DNA from: Rhabditophanes sp. KR3021 | Taxonomy: Eukaryota > Nematoda > Chromadorea > Rhabditida > Alloionematidae | DNA: 64,000 bases | Reading direction: 5' to 3' | NCBI GenBank assembly: GCA_963281155.1 | Contig: CAUJLY010000004.1 | Span: 930,001 to 994,000, forward strand | Part shown: piece by piece, positions 1-9,866 of the stretch | How the letters are laid out: every line of letters begins with the position of its first letter | Position numbering within the stretch: position 1 is the first letter of the stretch | Made by a program: the position numbers and the translations under genes | The notes under the pieces: model-generated | The model's database searches: none | Told to the model about the DNA's origin: nothing | The model's input: only the letters and a program-made list of their open reading frames with translations

Positions 1-276
1 AAGAGTGTTGCTTTCTTCGATCTTCTTCATGGCAGACTCGGTGGTAAGTGGAAACTTGATGACTGAGTAAGCATCTAAAGTTGGAAGTTTGGTCACAACC
101 TTTCTTGGGTATTTTGGGGCCTTTGGGTTGGACAAAGTTTTGGGTCTGTAGAAGTGGACGGAAGTTCTGACCTTCTTCTTGTGGGTGACATTTGATCCCT
201 TGACGATGGCTTTCTTGGCTCCGAGGGCCTTGTCGACCTTAACGGCATCAGCTTTCTTTTGGACTTTAGAAGACAT
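1..276 (-). CDS. RPL23A: 60S ribosomal protein L23a (uL23), N-terminal 92 residues
   Basis: The reading frame from ATG 276-274 runs to the window edge, so the C-terminal part is missing. It begins [12 protein letters not shown], then a lysine-rich eukaryote-specific N-terminal extension, then [12 protein letters not shown] and [12 protein letters not shown] followed by [20 protein letters not shown]. The last segment is the start of the uL23 globular domain, which in the family binds 25-28S rRNA near the peptide exit tunnel. No intron is visible in this part. A strong acceptor-like site (tttttgcag, minus strand, ending at 285) lies 8 nt before the ATG and suggests spliced-leader trans-splicing. 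The next gene starts divergently at 558, leaving 281 bp between start codons. Identity is confident; the start follows from the family N-terminus. Confidence 0.95.
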   Translation of the reverse strand, partial: MSSKVQKKADAVKVDKALGAKKAIVKGSNVTHKKKVRTSVHFYRPKTLSNPKAPKYPRKVVTKLPTLDAYSVIKFPLTTESAMKKIEESNTL

Positions 277-557
277 ATTTTACCCTGCAAAAATACTTTT
301 TTTAATATTTTTAAAATAACACAAATAAACGCAAAAAAGGGCACCGTATTGCTAAAAATATTATCAACAAAATTAAATCAATATTAAACAATCAAAAACG
401 GCTGAAATGCCCTCCGAATAGCGTTAAATCTGGTAAATTGAGCACAAATTTTAAATATCGAAAAATTGGGAATGACTACAGTAGGTTAACAACCTTTATC
501 TTGACGTGAATTGTTGGAGAAAAGTATACTGCAAACCAAACCGACGCATCTCTCTTA

Positions 558-1447
558 ATGTCTCTAAATCGTGATAAAATGGATGGAAAATATACATTTG
601 AGGATTTAAACAAGGAAGTTGTTAAGGTAAATGAGGTTTAATTGAATTTGTTAATTAATTTTCTTTAGACTGAGGTTTTGACTTATTTTATTGACAATTG
701 CTCCAAATTAAACTTGATTAGAAATGGACAGTTAAAGGACTTTTTCGGAATATTGTTTAAAAATAATATTGATAATGCTCAATGGTTGAAAGTCTTTCAG
801 AATTTAGAAAGTAGATTGTTTGTGAGTTTTGTATATTTGGAATAAACGTTATTTTATAGATCATACCAGAAGCTTTAGTTGAATTTTACAAGACTCTTCC
901 AGCAGATGTATTTGGTGGCAAAAGTGCGGAACCTAAAGAGTTCCTTCAGAAAACCTTTGACAACTACCTTGAATCAGATGATTGGGAAAAAAGAGATTCA
1001 GCTTTAGAAATATTTGATGCTTTACATTCTTTTTTCAAGGTCCCAGATTATGAAAGTGTGAAGGAATTGATCATCAAAGACCCTTCTGAATTCGTTAGGG
1101 CTTCCGGGGTAAAATTCCTCACCACTTCCTATCCAATTTTATTCAATAGCGATATCTGGCACTTAATGACACCGGAATTAGATTCAATTGTCCGAAGATC
1201 TTTCCTACATGCTCTAGAAAACCTTGAAACTCCCTCCACTATCTACCTTCAAAACGAATCGACTTTAATTTATTATCTAGATGACGACGACACATTCATC
1301 CACGACAAAGCGTTATCTCTCTTAAAAAGACATTGCAATTTCAAATCAGCTAACCCACCAAATATCACAACAACCGACATTTTTTCCCTACTAACCCATC
1401 AAACTGAATCCGATGAGACTCAAGTCAAAGAATGTTACGGCGATTAA
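558..1447 (+). CDS. BRAT1-like HEAT-repeat protein (269 aa, three exons)
   Basis: Exons are 558-626, 669-821 and 860-1447, with introns of 42 and 38 nt; both junctions are phase 0. The protein is all-helical in character, with HEAT-like repeats and no membrane segment. Residues about 119-150 carry WEKRDSALEIFDALHSFF, followed about 20 residues later by DPSEFVRASGVKFL. This pairing resembles the signature in BRAT1, a partner of ATM and of the Integrator endonuclease INTS11. Human BRAT1 is about 821 residues, so this would be a much shorter form matching only the C-terminal part. The protein ends ECYGD. The family link is my recall of the motif rather than an alignment; an unrelated HEAT protein is the alternative. 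It is divergent from RPL23A and convergent with tth-1. Confidence 0.6.
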
Positions 1448-1555
1448 GACACAATATAAAAGGAAATAATTTATTGTTGTTATTTAAAAGAGAAGAAAAT
1501 AAATTTGTTAGAAGTTAGATTTGTATGTGTAGATTTGGCCCCACTTCATAAGTGG

Positions 1556-2037
1556 TTAGTGTTCTTCGACAGCCACGATGTCATTCTTGACGACTGGATC
1601 GACGTGGTTGAGGGATCCATGGTCGAAGGAGGCTGCTTGTTTGAGGCACTTGACTCGGTTGTATTCTTCCTTGGATGGGAGGACGTTTTTGACGGTAGGC
1701 TCCACGTGATTCAACGATTCAACGGAGAAGGCAGCAGCTTCAACGGGCACCTTTTCGATGGCAATGTCTCCAGCTGATGGAAGGACAACTTTTGTTTCTG
1801 TCTCGACCTTGTTCAGGTGTTCTTTTGGGAAGGAAACAATTCCGTTGACGAATTTTTCGTGTTGCTTCTCGATTTTGCAATCTATTCAAAATATATTAGT
1901 GTCACTTTACTTAACCTACCTTCAAAAGTTGGCAAAACAATCTTCTCTTCCGTATTGACATGCTTCAAGTCTCGCTTAGCCATCATTTCGTGAGACAAGT
2001 CAGAAGGCAATTTTGGTGCATTTTCAACAGTAGACAT
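1556..2037 (-). CDS. tth-1: Tetrathymosin-beta, actin-binding (147 aa)
   Basis: Exons are 2037-1920 and 1881-1556, split by a 38-nt intron in phase 1. The protein has four thymosin-beta/WH2-type repeats, recognisable by LKHVNTEEKIVLP, LNKVETETKVVLP, LNHVEPTVKNVLP and LNHVDPVVKND, each preceded by a short amphipathic helix. This is the architecture and length (about 150 residues) of the nematode tetraThymosin TTH-1. The family binds monomeric and filamentous actin and influences filament dynamics. The last repeat is less canonical, with NDIVAVEEH in place of the VLP segment. An acceptor-like ttccattttag lies 19 nt upstream of the ATG on the minus strand, compatible with trans-splicing. The assignment is confident. 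Confidence 0.92.
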
Positions 2038-3269
2038 GATTTGTTAGTTTAGACTAAAATGGAAAGAATGTGTGAATGGGAGATATTCAAGAAGTACACA
2101 TGTTTCCGCAAACAATAAAGCTACTACCGAACAACAAAGGTATGATTGTCACTTACTATATAGTAACACCAAAAAAGAATCGTTTTGTGAAGAGTAATAC
2201 AAATTGTACAAAAAATCTAATATATAAATGTGTATCTCTTTCACCAACATGTCATTGTTGATGACACAACAAACCAAAAAATTGTTTTAAAATAGCTTAA
2301 TAGTCATCACCGCCGCTACCATCACCAATCCTAAACATCATCACCCTTTCTAAAGGGAACAAAAACAACATTTAGTAAGCAAAAAAATAGATGAATAAGT
2401 TTTGTTAAGAAGGGGAATGAGGAGGATTAGAAGGTACCACCATAATTACAATGGCTGTTCAATTTTTTAAAGGATGTTTATTGCAAGGTATTTATATTTA
2501 ATCCTTAATAATTGTAAATGTGCAACTTATCGAACAAACGTAAGTAAGGGCAAAAATACAATAAACTAAAAATAGTATGACCAATTGAGGTGACCTCACA
2601 GATATCGACCACTAAATATACAAGTGAAATTTCCTTCCCAGTACAAAGTCAGTAATATACAAACACACCACAATATCACTCATGAATATTATTATAGTTT
2701 GGTTAAATCGAATTTATATATATATCTAGTGAGATGGATAGAATATACATAAATTTAAGCGAGGTCAAAACCTTTCGTTTTGGTGTTGTGAATGAACTTT
2801 ATATACTATCAAAAGAAAGAAATAATATAACGAAATAATCTTGTTTTTGAAGAAGGTGAAAAAGGAATTTTGTTTATCATCAAAATAAACTATATTTGCA
2901 TCAAATCTTTAAAACAATACTCTTAAAAAAGAAGCTCATCCCGTTGACTTATTCATTTTTTAAACTGTTGAGTCTTCACTTAAAATAAATAAACAAACAT
3001 TTTAAGTGAAAACAACATAGAGAGGTTAACCAGCCAAAATATGATTAAATGGTTGGTGATATTTTGTCTATTGATTCTAGGGTACTGTTATTACTCGTGA
3101 TGATGACACCAGCTGCCCTTTTTAATCAAATACCAAAAAATATTGAAGCTATCACTATTAGACTCTTAATTTGAAAAAAGTAATTTTTATTAATCATCAA
3201 CAAAACATGATAAGAACAATAATTTTCAAATGAATAACAACACAAGATAACAACAATTAAAAAGGTAAA
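2038..3269. other. Intergenic spacer between tth-1 and UTP18
   Basis: About 1.2 kb of AT-rich DNA between the 5' end of tth-1 and the 3' end of UTP18. I found no sustained coding frame, RNA gene or obvious repeat. A 19-codon ORF at 3041-3100 looks like a bare signal peptide and is not called. Confidence 0.6.
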
Positions 3270-4727
3270 TCAGTATTGGGTGAAGTGATTTAGGCGATAC
3301 ATTCTGACCGTTCCCATTTGAGTTCCAATAGCAACAAATCCACTGTTAGGAGAAAAAGCGACTGACATTGACTTTTCCGATGCTCTCATTTCGGAAACAT
3401 GCGGGAAGTTGTCGAATGTTGTCCCATCACCAACATTATATAAACGAAAAGCCATTGCTTTGGCAGTAGAACCATAAGCCATAACTTTTGAAGTTTTGTC
3501 AAAGACAATAACATTTGCATCTGTCACCAGATTTGAGATGGAATAAATAGGTTCCGGAACTCCTCCGAATTCACAATTTTTGATTGTCGTGACTGAGTAA
3601 ACGTTGATGAAACCTGTATTCGAACCGATTGCTAAGAATTGGTCATTGTTCGAAATTGCAACTACACTACCTTTGATGCATCCTTTATCCATAAAGACGT
3701 GTTGTTCTCCCTTCTTCGTCAGATTCCAATAATAGACACCTCCGTTTTCAGTTAAACCATACAGCTCCTCATCATTAGTTTGCGAAAAGACAACAGATAT
3801 GATCTGGGCAGAAGCCAAGAAACTAGCTAAAACCTCAAACGTTGTCGCATTCAAAATATAAACTTCCGAATGATCGCCGAGCAACGCAACTAAGTTTCCA
3901 TTAGCTGAAACACTGAAATGTCCAGAATTATAATTCCTAATAACCTTTGGGACGAATAATTCGGTAACTGCTCCAGTCAAAATATTGTACGAGTAAAGGA
4001 TTCGGGAACGGTAACCGGCTGATAGAATGGCAGTTCCATGTAGGTAGAATTTAGCCTCGGTTAACCGGAACTTTTTGATTTCAACGTGTTGGAGGTAGTT
4101 TTCTTTTTCCACCTTTTTTAGATTGTCGGCCTCACATACTTTGAAGAGAGTGATGACTCCTCGAGATGAGGCTGTGAAAAGGACTGGTCTGGTGGGATGG
4201 AATTGGACTGATTCAATAACCGAGCCTCTATTGTGACCGATTGTGACATCCTTGACTTTGTTGAAGTTCAGCGTTTTCTTAAGAATCTTTGAACTTTTCT
4301 TGATAAATGACCCAGCCTTGGATTTGAGGTTTCTTTCGGCTTCTTCGAGGTCCGAATCCTCAGAATCTGAGTGGCTGACTTTGGCTACTTTAGCTGCAGA
4401 CGCCCAACCATGCTTGTTTAAGTTTGTGTCGATGTACTCAAGCCGGCGTGCCTTTTTTGTTTTTGTTTCGAAATCGGAATCTTCTTCTTGGTCGGAGTCA
4501 TCATTCCAGATAGGCTTATGTTCGGTAATTGTCTGAAAGATTTATTTATTAAATGAATGAGAATGACTTACCTTGTCTTTTTCAATTGTACCATCTTCCT
4601 CGCTTTCGCTCTCACTACCAAAATCATTTCCCAAAAACAACTTCTTAGTCAAATGTTCTTCATAAGCAGCTTCCCCCTCCGTCAACAATCGCTTATCAGG
4701 CCTTTGAGCAACTTCATCAACATCCAT
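3270..4727 (-). CDS. UTP18: U3 snoRNP / SSU processome WD-repeat protein UTP18 (472 aa)
   Basis: Exons are 4727-4572 and 4532-3270, with a 39-nt phase-0 intron. The N-terminal about 110 residues are charged and acidic (SESESEEDG, DDSDQEEDSDFE). Next comes the family-typical start of the propeller, SVIESVQFHPTRPVLFTAS, and a run of degenerate WD40 blades ending in VAFSPNSGFVAIGTQMGTVRMYRLNHF near the C-terminus. UTP18 belongs to the UtpB-type module of the small-subunit processome in the nucleolus and is needed for 18S rRNA maturation. The length fits the family (about 470-590 residues). The gene is head to head with rbd-1, another pre-18S factor, with 175 bp between start codons. Orthology is confident. 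Confidence 0.88.
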
Positions 4728-4902
4728 TTTAGCAAAATATATTCCAAATGCAATTTGAACAAATCAACTATATACCAACGTCTTTCAAACTCAAAGACAC
4801 TACCTTCAAATCTCCCCACAAACAGACCTTCGTTGCAGGATTCCCCACACACAAACTCATTTTAAACTTACTTAATCAACGAAGCTATATTACACCATTT
4901 AA
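4728..4902. promoter_or_regulatory. Probable shared divergent promoter of UTP18 and rbd-1
   Basis: Only 175 bp separate the ATG of UTP18 (minus strand) from the ATG of rbd-1 (plus strand). Both genes encode nucleolar factors for pre-18S rRNA processing, so a bidirectional promoter is likely. I see no TATA box or binding motif that I can name with confidence. The call rests on geometry and shared function. Confidence 0.5.
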
Positions 4903-7543
4903 ATGTCTCGAATTATTATAAAAGGTTTGCCTAAAAATTGTTCTGAAGATAAGGTTAGAAATTTCTTTAAGAAGTACGGAACTCTAACGGACTGTAAATT
5001 GAAATATTCGAAGGAGGGTTTGTTTAGGCAATTTGCCTTTGTTGGGTTTGAGAATAATCAAGATTGTCAGAAGGCTACTCAGGAGTTGAATGGAACCTTT
5101 TTAGGAACTTGCCGTGTCGTGGTAAGTAATTAAATTTTAAAGTCGTAATCAATTAAATATTTAGGTTGAGGATTGCAAATCATTTTCGGATGATAATAAG
5201 CCAAGAGCATGGAGTAAGTATGCTAAGGATTCTTCTGCTTACAAAAGAGCTCACCCAGACGAGGAAGGGGAAAGTAGTGGCAAAAGGTTCAAGCCTGAAT
5301 TTCAAAAGCAAACCGTCGACACGCAGTATGCCGATTTTCTCAAATTAAATAAAATCGACAAAGAAGCTACTGTTGAACCTACATCTGTCCAATCCAAGTC
5401 AAAGGACATCAAAGTAGTCAAGGACATGATCGAAGCTTTCACTGGCAACATTAAGGATTCTTTAATTTTTCGTGGGCTTCCTCCTACAATCAAACAGACC
5501 AATTTCAAGGAATGGCTTACTCCTATCAAATTCAAGTCACTCCAAATCAAAAGAGGGGCTGAGGAAACGTTTATGATAGTTACCTTTGAAAAGCCTTCTG
5601 ATATCAAGAAAGTTATGAAGAAACATGAACAATTCTTGGGTGGTAACAAGATCTTCATATCGAAGTTTGCTGGAGTTCCCGAGCACAACAAGACCAGATC
5701 AGAAGTAAAGAAAGAGAACCTTGCTATCAAGAAAGAAAACCAAAAAGTGAAAGAAGACAATACCAACAAAATCCTCGAAACCGGTCGTCTCTTCGTCCGA
5801 AACTTAGCTTATTCAGTTGGAGAAGGAGACATCAGGGGAGCCTTTGGAGTGCATGGAGAAATAGCTGAAGCAGAAGTGATTATTGACAAGAAAACTGGGA
5901 ACAACAAAGGCTTTGCTCTGGTTACTTTTTTGTTTCCGGAAAATGGCGCTGCTGCTTATGCTGCTCTTGATGGGACAGTGTTGAAAGGACGGATGCTTCA
6001 TATTTTACCTGGGGATGAAAAACCAGTCAAGAAAGAACTAGAAGTTGACTCCCAATTTGGGTTGTCTAAATTTCAAAAGGAAAAGCAAGCTAATCTTAAA
6101 GTTAATGCTGGGAAATCACATTCTTGGAATATCTTGTTTTTGGGAGCTAATGCAGTGGCTGAAACTTTGGCAAAGAGGTTAGAAGTTGATAAGGCTGATG
6201 TTTTGAGTGGCGAAGGTGGGCATACAGCTGGAGTCAAGATGGCACTTGCCGAAACTGCCTTGGTAAGAGAGACACGAGATTTCTTGATTGAGAATGGAGT
6301 CAAATTGGATGCCTTTTCTAATCCAGCTTCCAAAAGAAGTGATACTGTTATTATAGCAAAGAATTTACCTGCTGCTTTTGCGAAGGATGAGTTGAGTAGG
6401 ATGTTTGCTGGACATGGCTTGGTTAAGGATGTTTTGATGCCTTCGGAGCATACAGTCAGTGCGATTGTTATTATGGATAATGCCGTTGATGCCAAGGCAG
6501 CCTTTGATTCACTTGCTTATAGTAGAGTTAGATCGCAGCCCATGTATTTGGAGTGGGCTCCGTATGATGTTTTCGATGCCAAGTCGAAGCATGCTGTTAA
6601 GAAGGTCGAGAAGGATGTTGTTGTTAGCGTTGATGGGAAAACGACAGCAGTAAAGACAAACAAGAGAGACCTAACATCCGATGAAAAGAAAGAAGCTAGA
6701 AAGAGCAAGAAACATCGCGGGGAAGAAGTCGTTGTGAAGGAGGAGGAAATTAAGGAAGAAGTTGACACTAGTTCGGATGAGGAAAAGACAGCCAAAGAGG
6801 CTCAGTCCGAAGAGGAGTCCGAAATGGAAGTGGATCAAAAAGACGACACTCCCGAATTCGAAGAAAACGCCCGCGTCTTCGTCAAGAACCTCAACTTCGA
6901 AACCAGAGACAAAATATTCGGGAAAGCCTTTTCCAAGAAATACAACATCCATTCTGCCATCGTCTCCCGTAAAATTGACCCCAAAACTCAGCAATACACT
7001 CTATCGATGGGCTTCGGATTTGTTCAATTCTTCACTCACGCAGATGCCATGGATTGCATCAAAACATGCCAAGGAATAATGATAGATGGTCATTCAGTCG
7101 ACTTGAAGATGTCCCAAAAAGCAGCTGAGACAGGTGAGAAAACCAGAAAAAGCGTCGAAACGGGGGAGCAAGGCGAGTGCTGCAAGTTAATGGTCAGAAA
7201 CATTGCTTTCCCTGCTTCAATTAAGGAAATCAGAGATTTGTTCCAATCCTTCGGAAACATCAAATCCATCCGAATTCCCAAGAAAATGGGTTCAGGGGGT
7301 CATAGGGGTTTTGGGTTTGTTGAATATATGACGAAATCAGAAGCCAAGGCTGCTTTCGATGCTCTTGTACATTCCACTCATTTCTATGGACGTAGATTGG
7401 TCTTAGAATGGGCTCATGAAGAGGAAACCCTGGACGAAATGCGTGAAAAGACTGGCAACAAATATTCCGGCAACACCGAAGCTGTCAAGGGAGCCAAAGC
7501 TCAAATAGCTAAGATCGAAAAAGATCTCCAAGGATCTCTTTAA
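4903..7543 (+). CDS. rbd-1: Multiple-RRM pre-rRNA processing protein (RBM19/MRD1/RBD-1, 865 aa)
   Basis: Exons are 4903-5121 and 5165-7543, with a 43-nt phase-0 intron. Six RNA-recognition motifs can be placed by their RNP2/RNP1 pairs: about 1-75 (RIIIKGLPKN), 171-240 (SLIFRGLPPT, degenerate), 279-355 (GRLFVRNLAY, KGFALVTF), 465-540 (TVIIAKNLPA), 641-720 (RVFVKNLNF, GFGFVQF) and 745-825 (KLMVRNIAF, RGFGFVEY). A lysine- and glutamate-rich linker precedes RRM5. Number, spacing and length match yeast MRD1, human RBM19 and C. elegans RBD-1 (about 870 residues). These proteins bind the pre-rRNA in the 90S/SSU processome and are needed for the cleavages that release 18S rRNA. The start sits directly at the first RRM, as in orthologues. 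Confidence 0.95.
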
Positions 7544-7552
7544 ATCGTTATT

Positions 7553-7756
7553 TGTTATTATTGTTACCTTTTTATTGTTAAATGTGTTTTTTTAATTAAT
7601 ATCTTTTGTTTAGAATAAATTTGTTTAAACCGAATTTTGTAAATTAAATTTAAACCGAACTTTGTAAATTAAACATTGATGTTATTATTGTTAAATGTGT
7701 TATCTGATGTATTTTGTTTAGAATGAATTTATTTAAACCAAACTTTGTAAATTAAA
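7553..7756. repeat. Imperfect direct duplication 3' of rbd-1
   Basis: Two diverged copies lie side by side after the rbd-1 stop. Both contain gttattattgtt, tgttaaatgtgtt, ttttgtttagaat and tttaaaccraaytttgtaaa. The second starts near 7681. The first copy also has a 25-bp internal doubling at about 7624 and 7649. The stretch lies in the 3' region between the convergent genes rbd-1 and profilin and may alter 3' UTR length; no gene is seen. Confidence 0.6.
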
Positions 7757-7872
7757 GAGGAAAAAGGTGATTTTATTTTAAATTGTGTCCCATAAAAAGT
7801 TTATGTTATTGGTATGGTCCCAATTAATAGATATCATCATTAGCACACACACTTATACCCAATAAAAATAAA

Positions 7873-8265
7873 TTAATATCCAGTTTCAACGAGATAAGTG
7901 GCAAGATTCTCGACGGCTGTACGTACCTCGGCAGCATTTTCTCCTTCGTATAAGGCGATGAGGATGGCTGAGGTGGTTTTGGCAGCGAAAAAGCCAGTCT
8001 TTTCTTTCTTGCCGAAGATGAGAGTTTCTTCGGTTCTGGGGACGATGTAGTGAGTTCCTTCTAGATCAGCTCCGGTCGAGGGGACAGCGGCGGTGTTTTC
8101 GAACAGTTTAGCAAACCGGACCAGTTCAGCGTCAGAGGCGTTGAAGGCATTCGCGCCTTCGGACTTAGCCCAAGTGGAACCATCTGGAAAACCGATAATA
8201 GCGGCTTTTTGGATCTTGTCGGAACTTTCCATGAGGTTGTCGATGTAAGCAGACCAGCCAGACAT
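7873..8265 (-). CDS. pfn: Profilin (130 aa)
   Basis: A single uninterrupted exon. The protein begins MSGWSAYIDNLM, the N-terminal helix and poly-proline-binding surface typical of profilins. It continues with an AAIIGFPDGSTWAKS strand and helix, THYIVPRTEETLIFGKKEKTGFFAAKT (the actin- and phosphoinositide-binding face), and ends with helix ENLATYLVETGY. Profilin binds G-actin and proline-rich ligands and supplies monomers for filament growth. A length of 130 residues is normal. An acceptor-like ttctttttag lies 19 nt upstream of the ATG. Nematodes have several profilin paralogues and I cannot tell which this is. Convergent with rbd-1. Confidence 0.95.
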   Translation of the reverse strand: MSGWSAYIDNLMESSDKIQKAAIIGFPDGSTWAKSEGANAFNASDAELVRFAKLFENTAAVPSTGADLEGTHYIVPRTEETLIFGKKEKTGFFAAKTTSAILIALYEGENAAEVRTAVENLATYLVETGY

Positions 8266-9866
8266 TTTCTAAACTTCTTATTTCTAAAAAAGAAAAAAAG
8301 TTGAAAAGAAGGTAATACAAATGATTTCGCAACACGGTAAGATACAAAGAAACTCTTTAAAGTAGTAATTGATATATACTAGTCAACAAAAGAGAGAAAG
8401 AAATAATACTTCTGGTTGCTGTTAGTTGTGAACGTGGTATGGGGTGTTGGGTAGTATTGTATATATTTGGTTGTAGTACTCAACAAACTAAAAAATGATG
8501 ATGGGGATGATTACGTGTCGTCAGGGAGCTCAAAAGTCATGATTATTCGACTTTCCTACAAACAGTGTTGTTATTGTTTAGTAAAAGGGTAATGGAAGTG
8601 GTAGATGGAAAGAGTAAATGGAACCGTTTTAGTTAAAGTAAACTCGACACAATAGTTAATGTAAAGGTCCAAAAAATGAATAAAAAAAGGTCTGTCGCTT
8701 GTGTAATCGATCAGCACAAACGGGTGTTGGTCATACTTAATATTTTCAGTCTTTTTGAAAGGAAAGTGTTTGCAAATGAGACATGATAAAATACAAAAAT
8801 TGTATGAATAATAAAAACTGACCAAATGATTATTATCTGATTACTAATATATTCGTCTTCAGGAAGAACAATATATTGGATCGGTGGGCCTAGGGAATGT
8901 GTCATCTTTAAAAGACTACCCCAAACATGAGTCATACCCTTCCAAAGGGATGAGAGTGATTTTGTCAAAAGAAGAACACATCTGCAAGAGGTGGTAGTGC
9001 ACATGACGATTGTAGTTGTTGGTATATAATTTAAATGTATAGGGTTATTGCCGTGTCGCCAAGTATCGTTGTCTCCTTCCTTCTTTTGTTGTACATACAT
9101 GCAGATGGTTGAGGGCGACCGATGGCCTTAGTTTGTTATAATTAACGCTTTAATTCTTTCCTGATTACTTATTTTTTTGACAAAGGAGTGGAAGTGATGG
9201 AAAGAATTATCTTGTACTCTTGTAATTCCTTTTAAAAAGACGTTTTTGTACTCAATGAAATAATTCAAAGTTACGATCTATGTAAACTACATATTTGAAA
9301 TTATGATTAAAAATTTTTTTATTTATATTAAAAAGTATTAGTTTGAATTGACACTAAAAAAGAGTCTGACTAAAAAGGCATTTAAATTAAGACAAAAAGC
9401 ATTTAAATCAAGACCAAAGAAGCATTTAAATCAAAACCAAAGAAGCATTTGCTTACCACAATTAAATAAACAATTTGAATTTTATATGTATAAACTTTTA
9501 CTCCCTCACTCTTTACATCTCCTTAAGGTGGCAATTATGTAAGATTTACAAAGACCTTTTAATCCCCAACACATGCACAAAACGAACAAACATGATCTTA
9601 AGTTTAATCTCGAGCGCGGCTTATCCCTCTCCTTCATCAAGTACCTTTTCGACACGAAATAAACAGTAATAATGATTTTGAAGATGAAGTCCCCAATATG
9701 TCTGCCAAAAACGATACGAATTAGTAGGTTTTCAAAAAATAATATACTTAATAATGATATCAATTGTTTTGACGATGGTGAAAACTTATTGTATTTAAGG
9801 AGGCAAACTGAATCATGGTTGTGATGATACATTTATTATGCTTTATGTAATGAGAATAGGAATATA
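8266..9866. other. Intergenic spacer between profilin and lim-6
   Basis: About 1.6 kb between the profilin 5' end and the lim-6 3' end. Long frames here (for example minus 8711-9100) have no family signature, splice logic or codon bias and look like chance. One short tandem repeat is listed separately. Otherwise I see nothing. Confidence 0.55.
9371..9455. repeat. Short tandem repeat, about 22-bp unit, four copies
   Basis: The core aaaagcatttaaatcaagac recurs with starts of gcattt at 9378, 9399, 9422 and 9445 (spacings 21, 23, 23). Copies are imperfect and the last is truncated. Non-coding; function unknown. Confidence 0.75.

Noticed and set aside
3041..3100. Tiny plus-strand ORF that looks like a signal peptide (MIKWLVIFCLLILGYCYYS)
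   Set aside because: It stops right after the hydrophobic stretch and no continuing exon with matching phase was found; probably chance.
8711..9100. 129-codon minus-strand frame between profilin and lim-6
   Set aside because: No family motif, no splice structure, residues dictated by AT-rich codons; likely a chance open frame.
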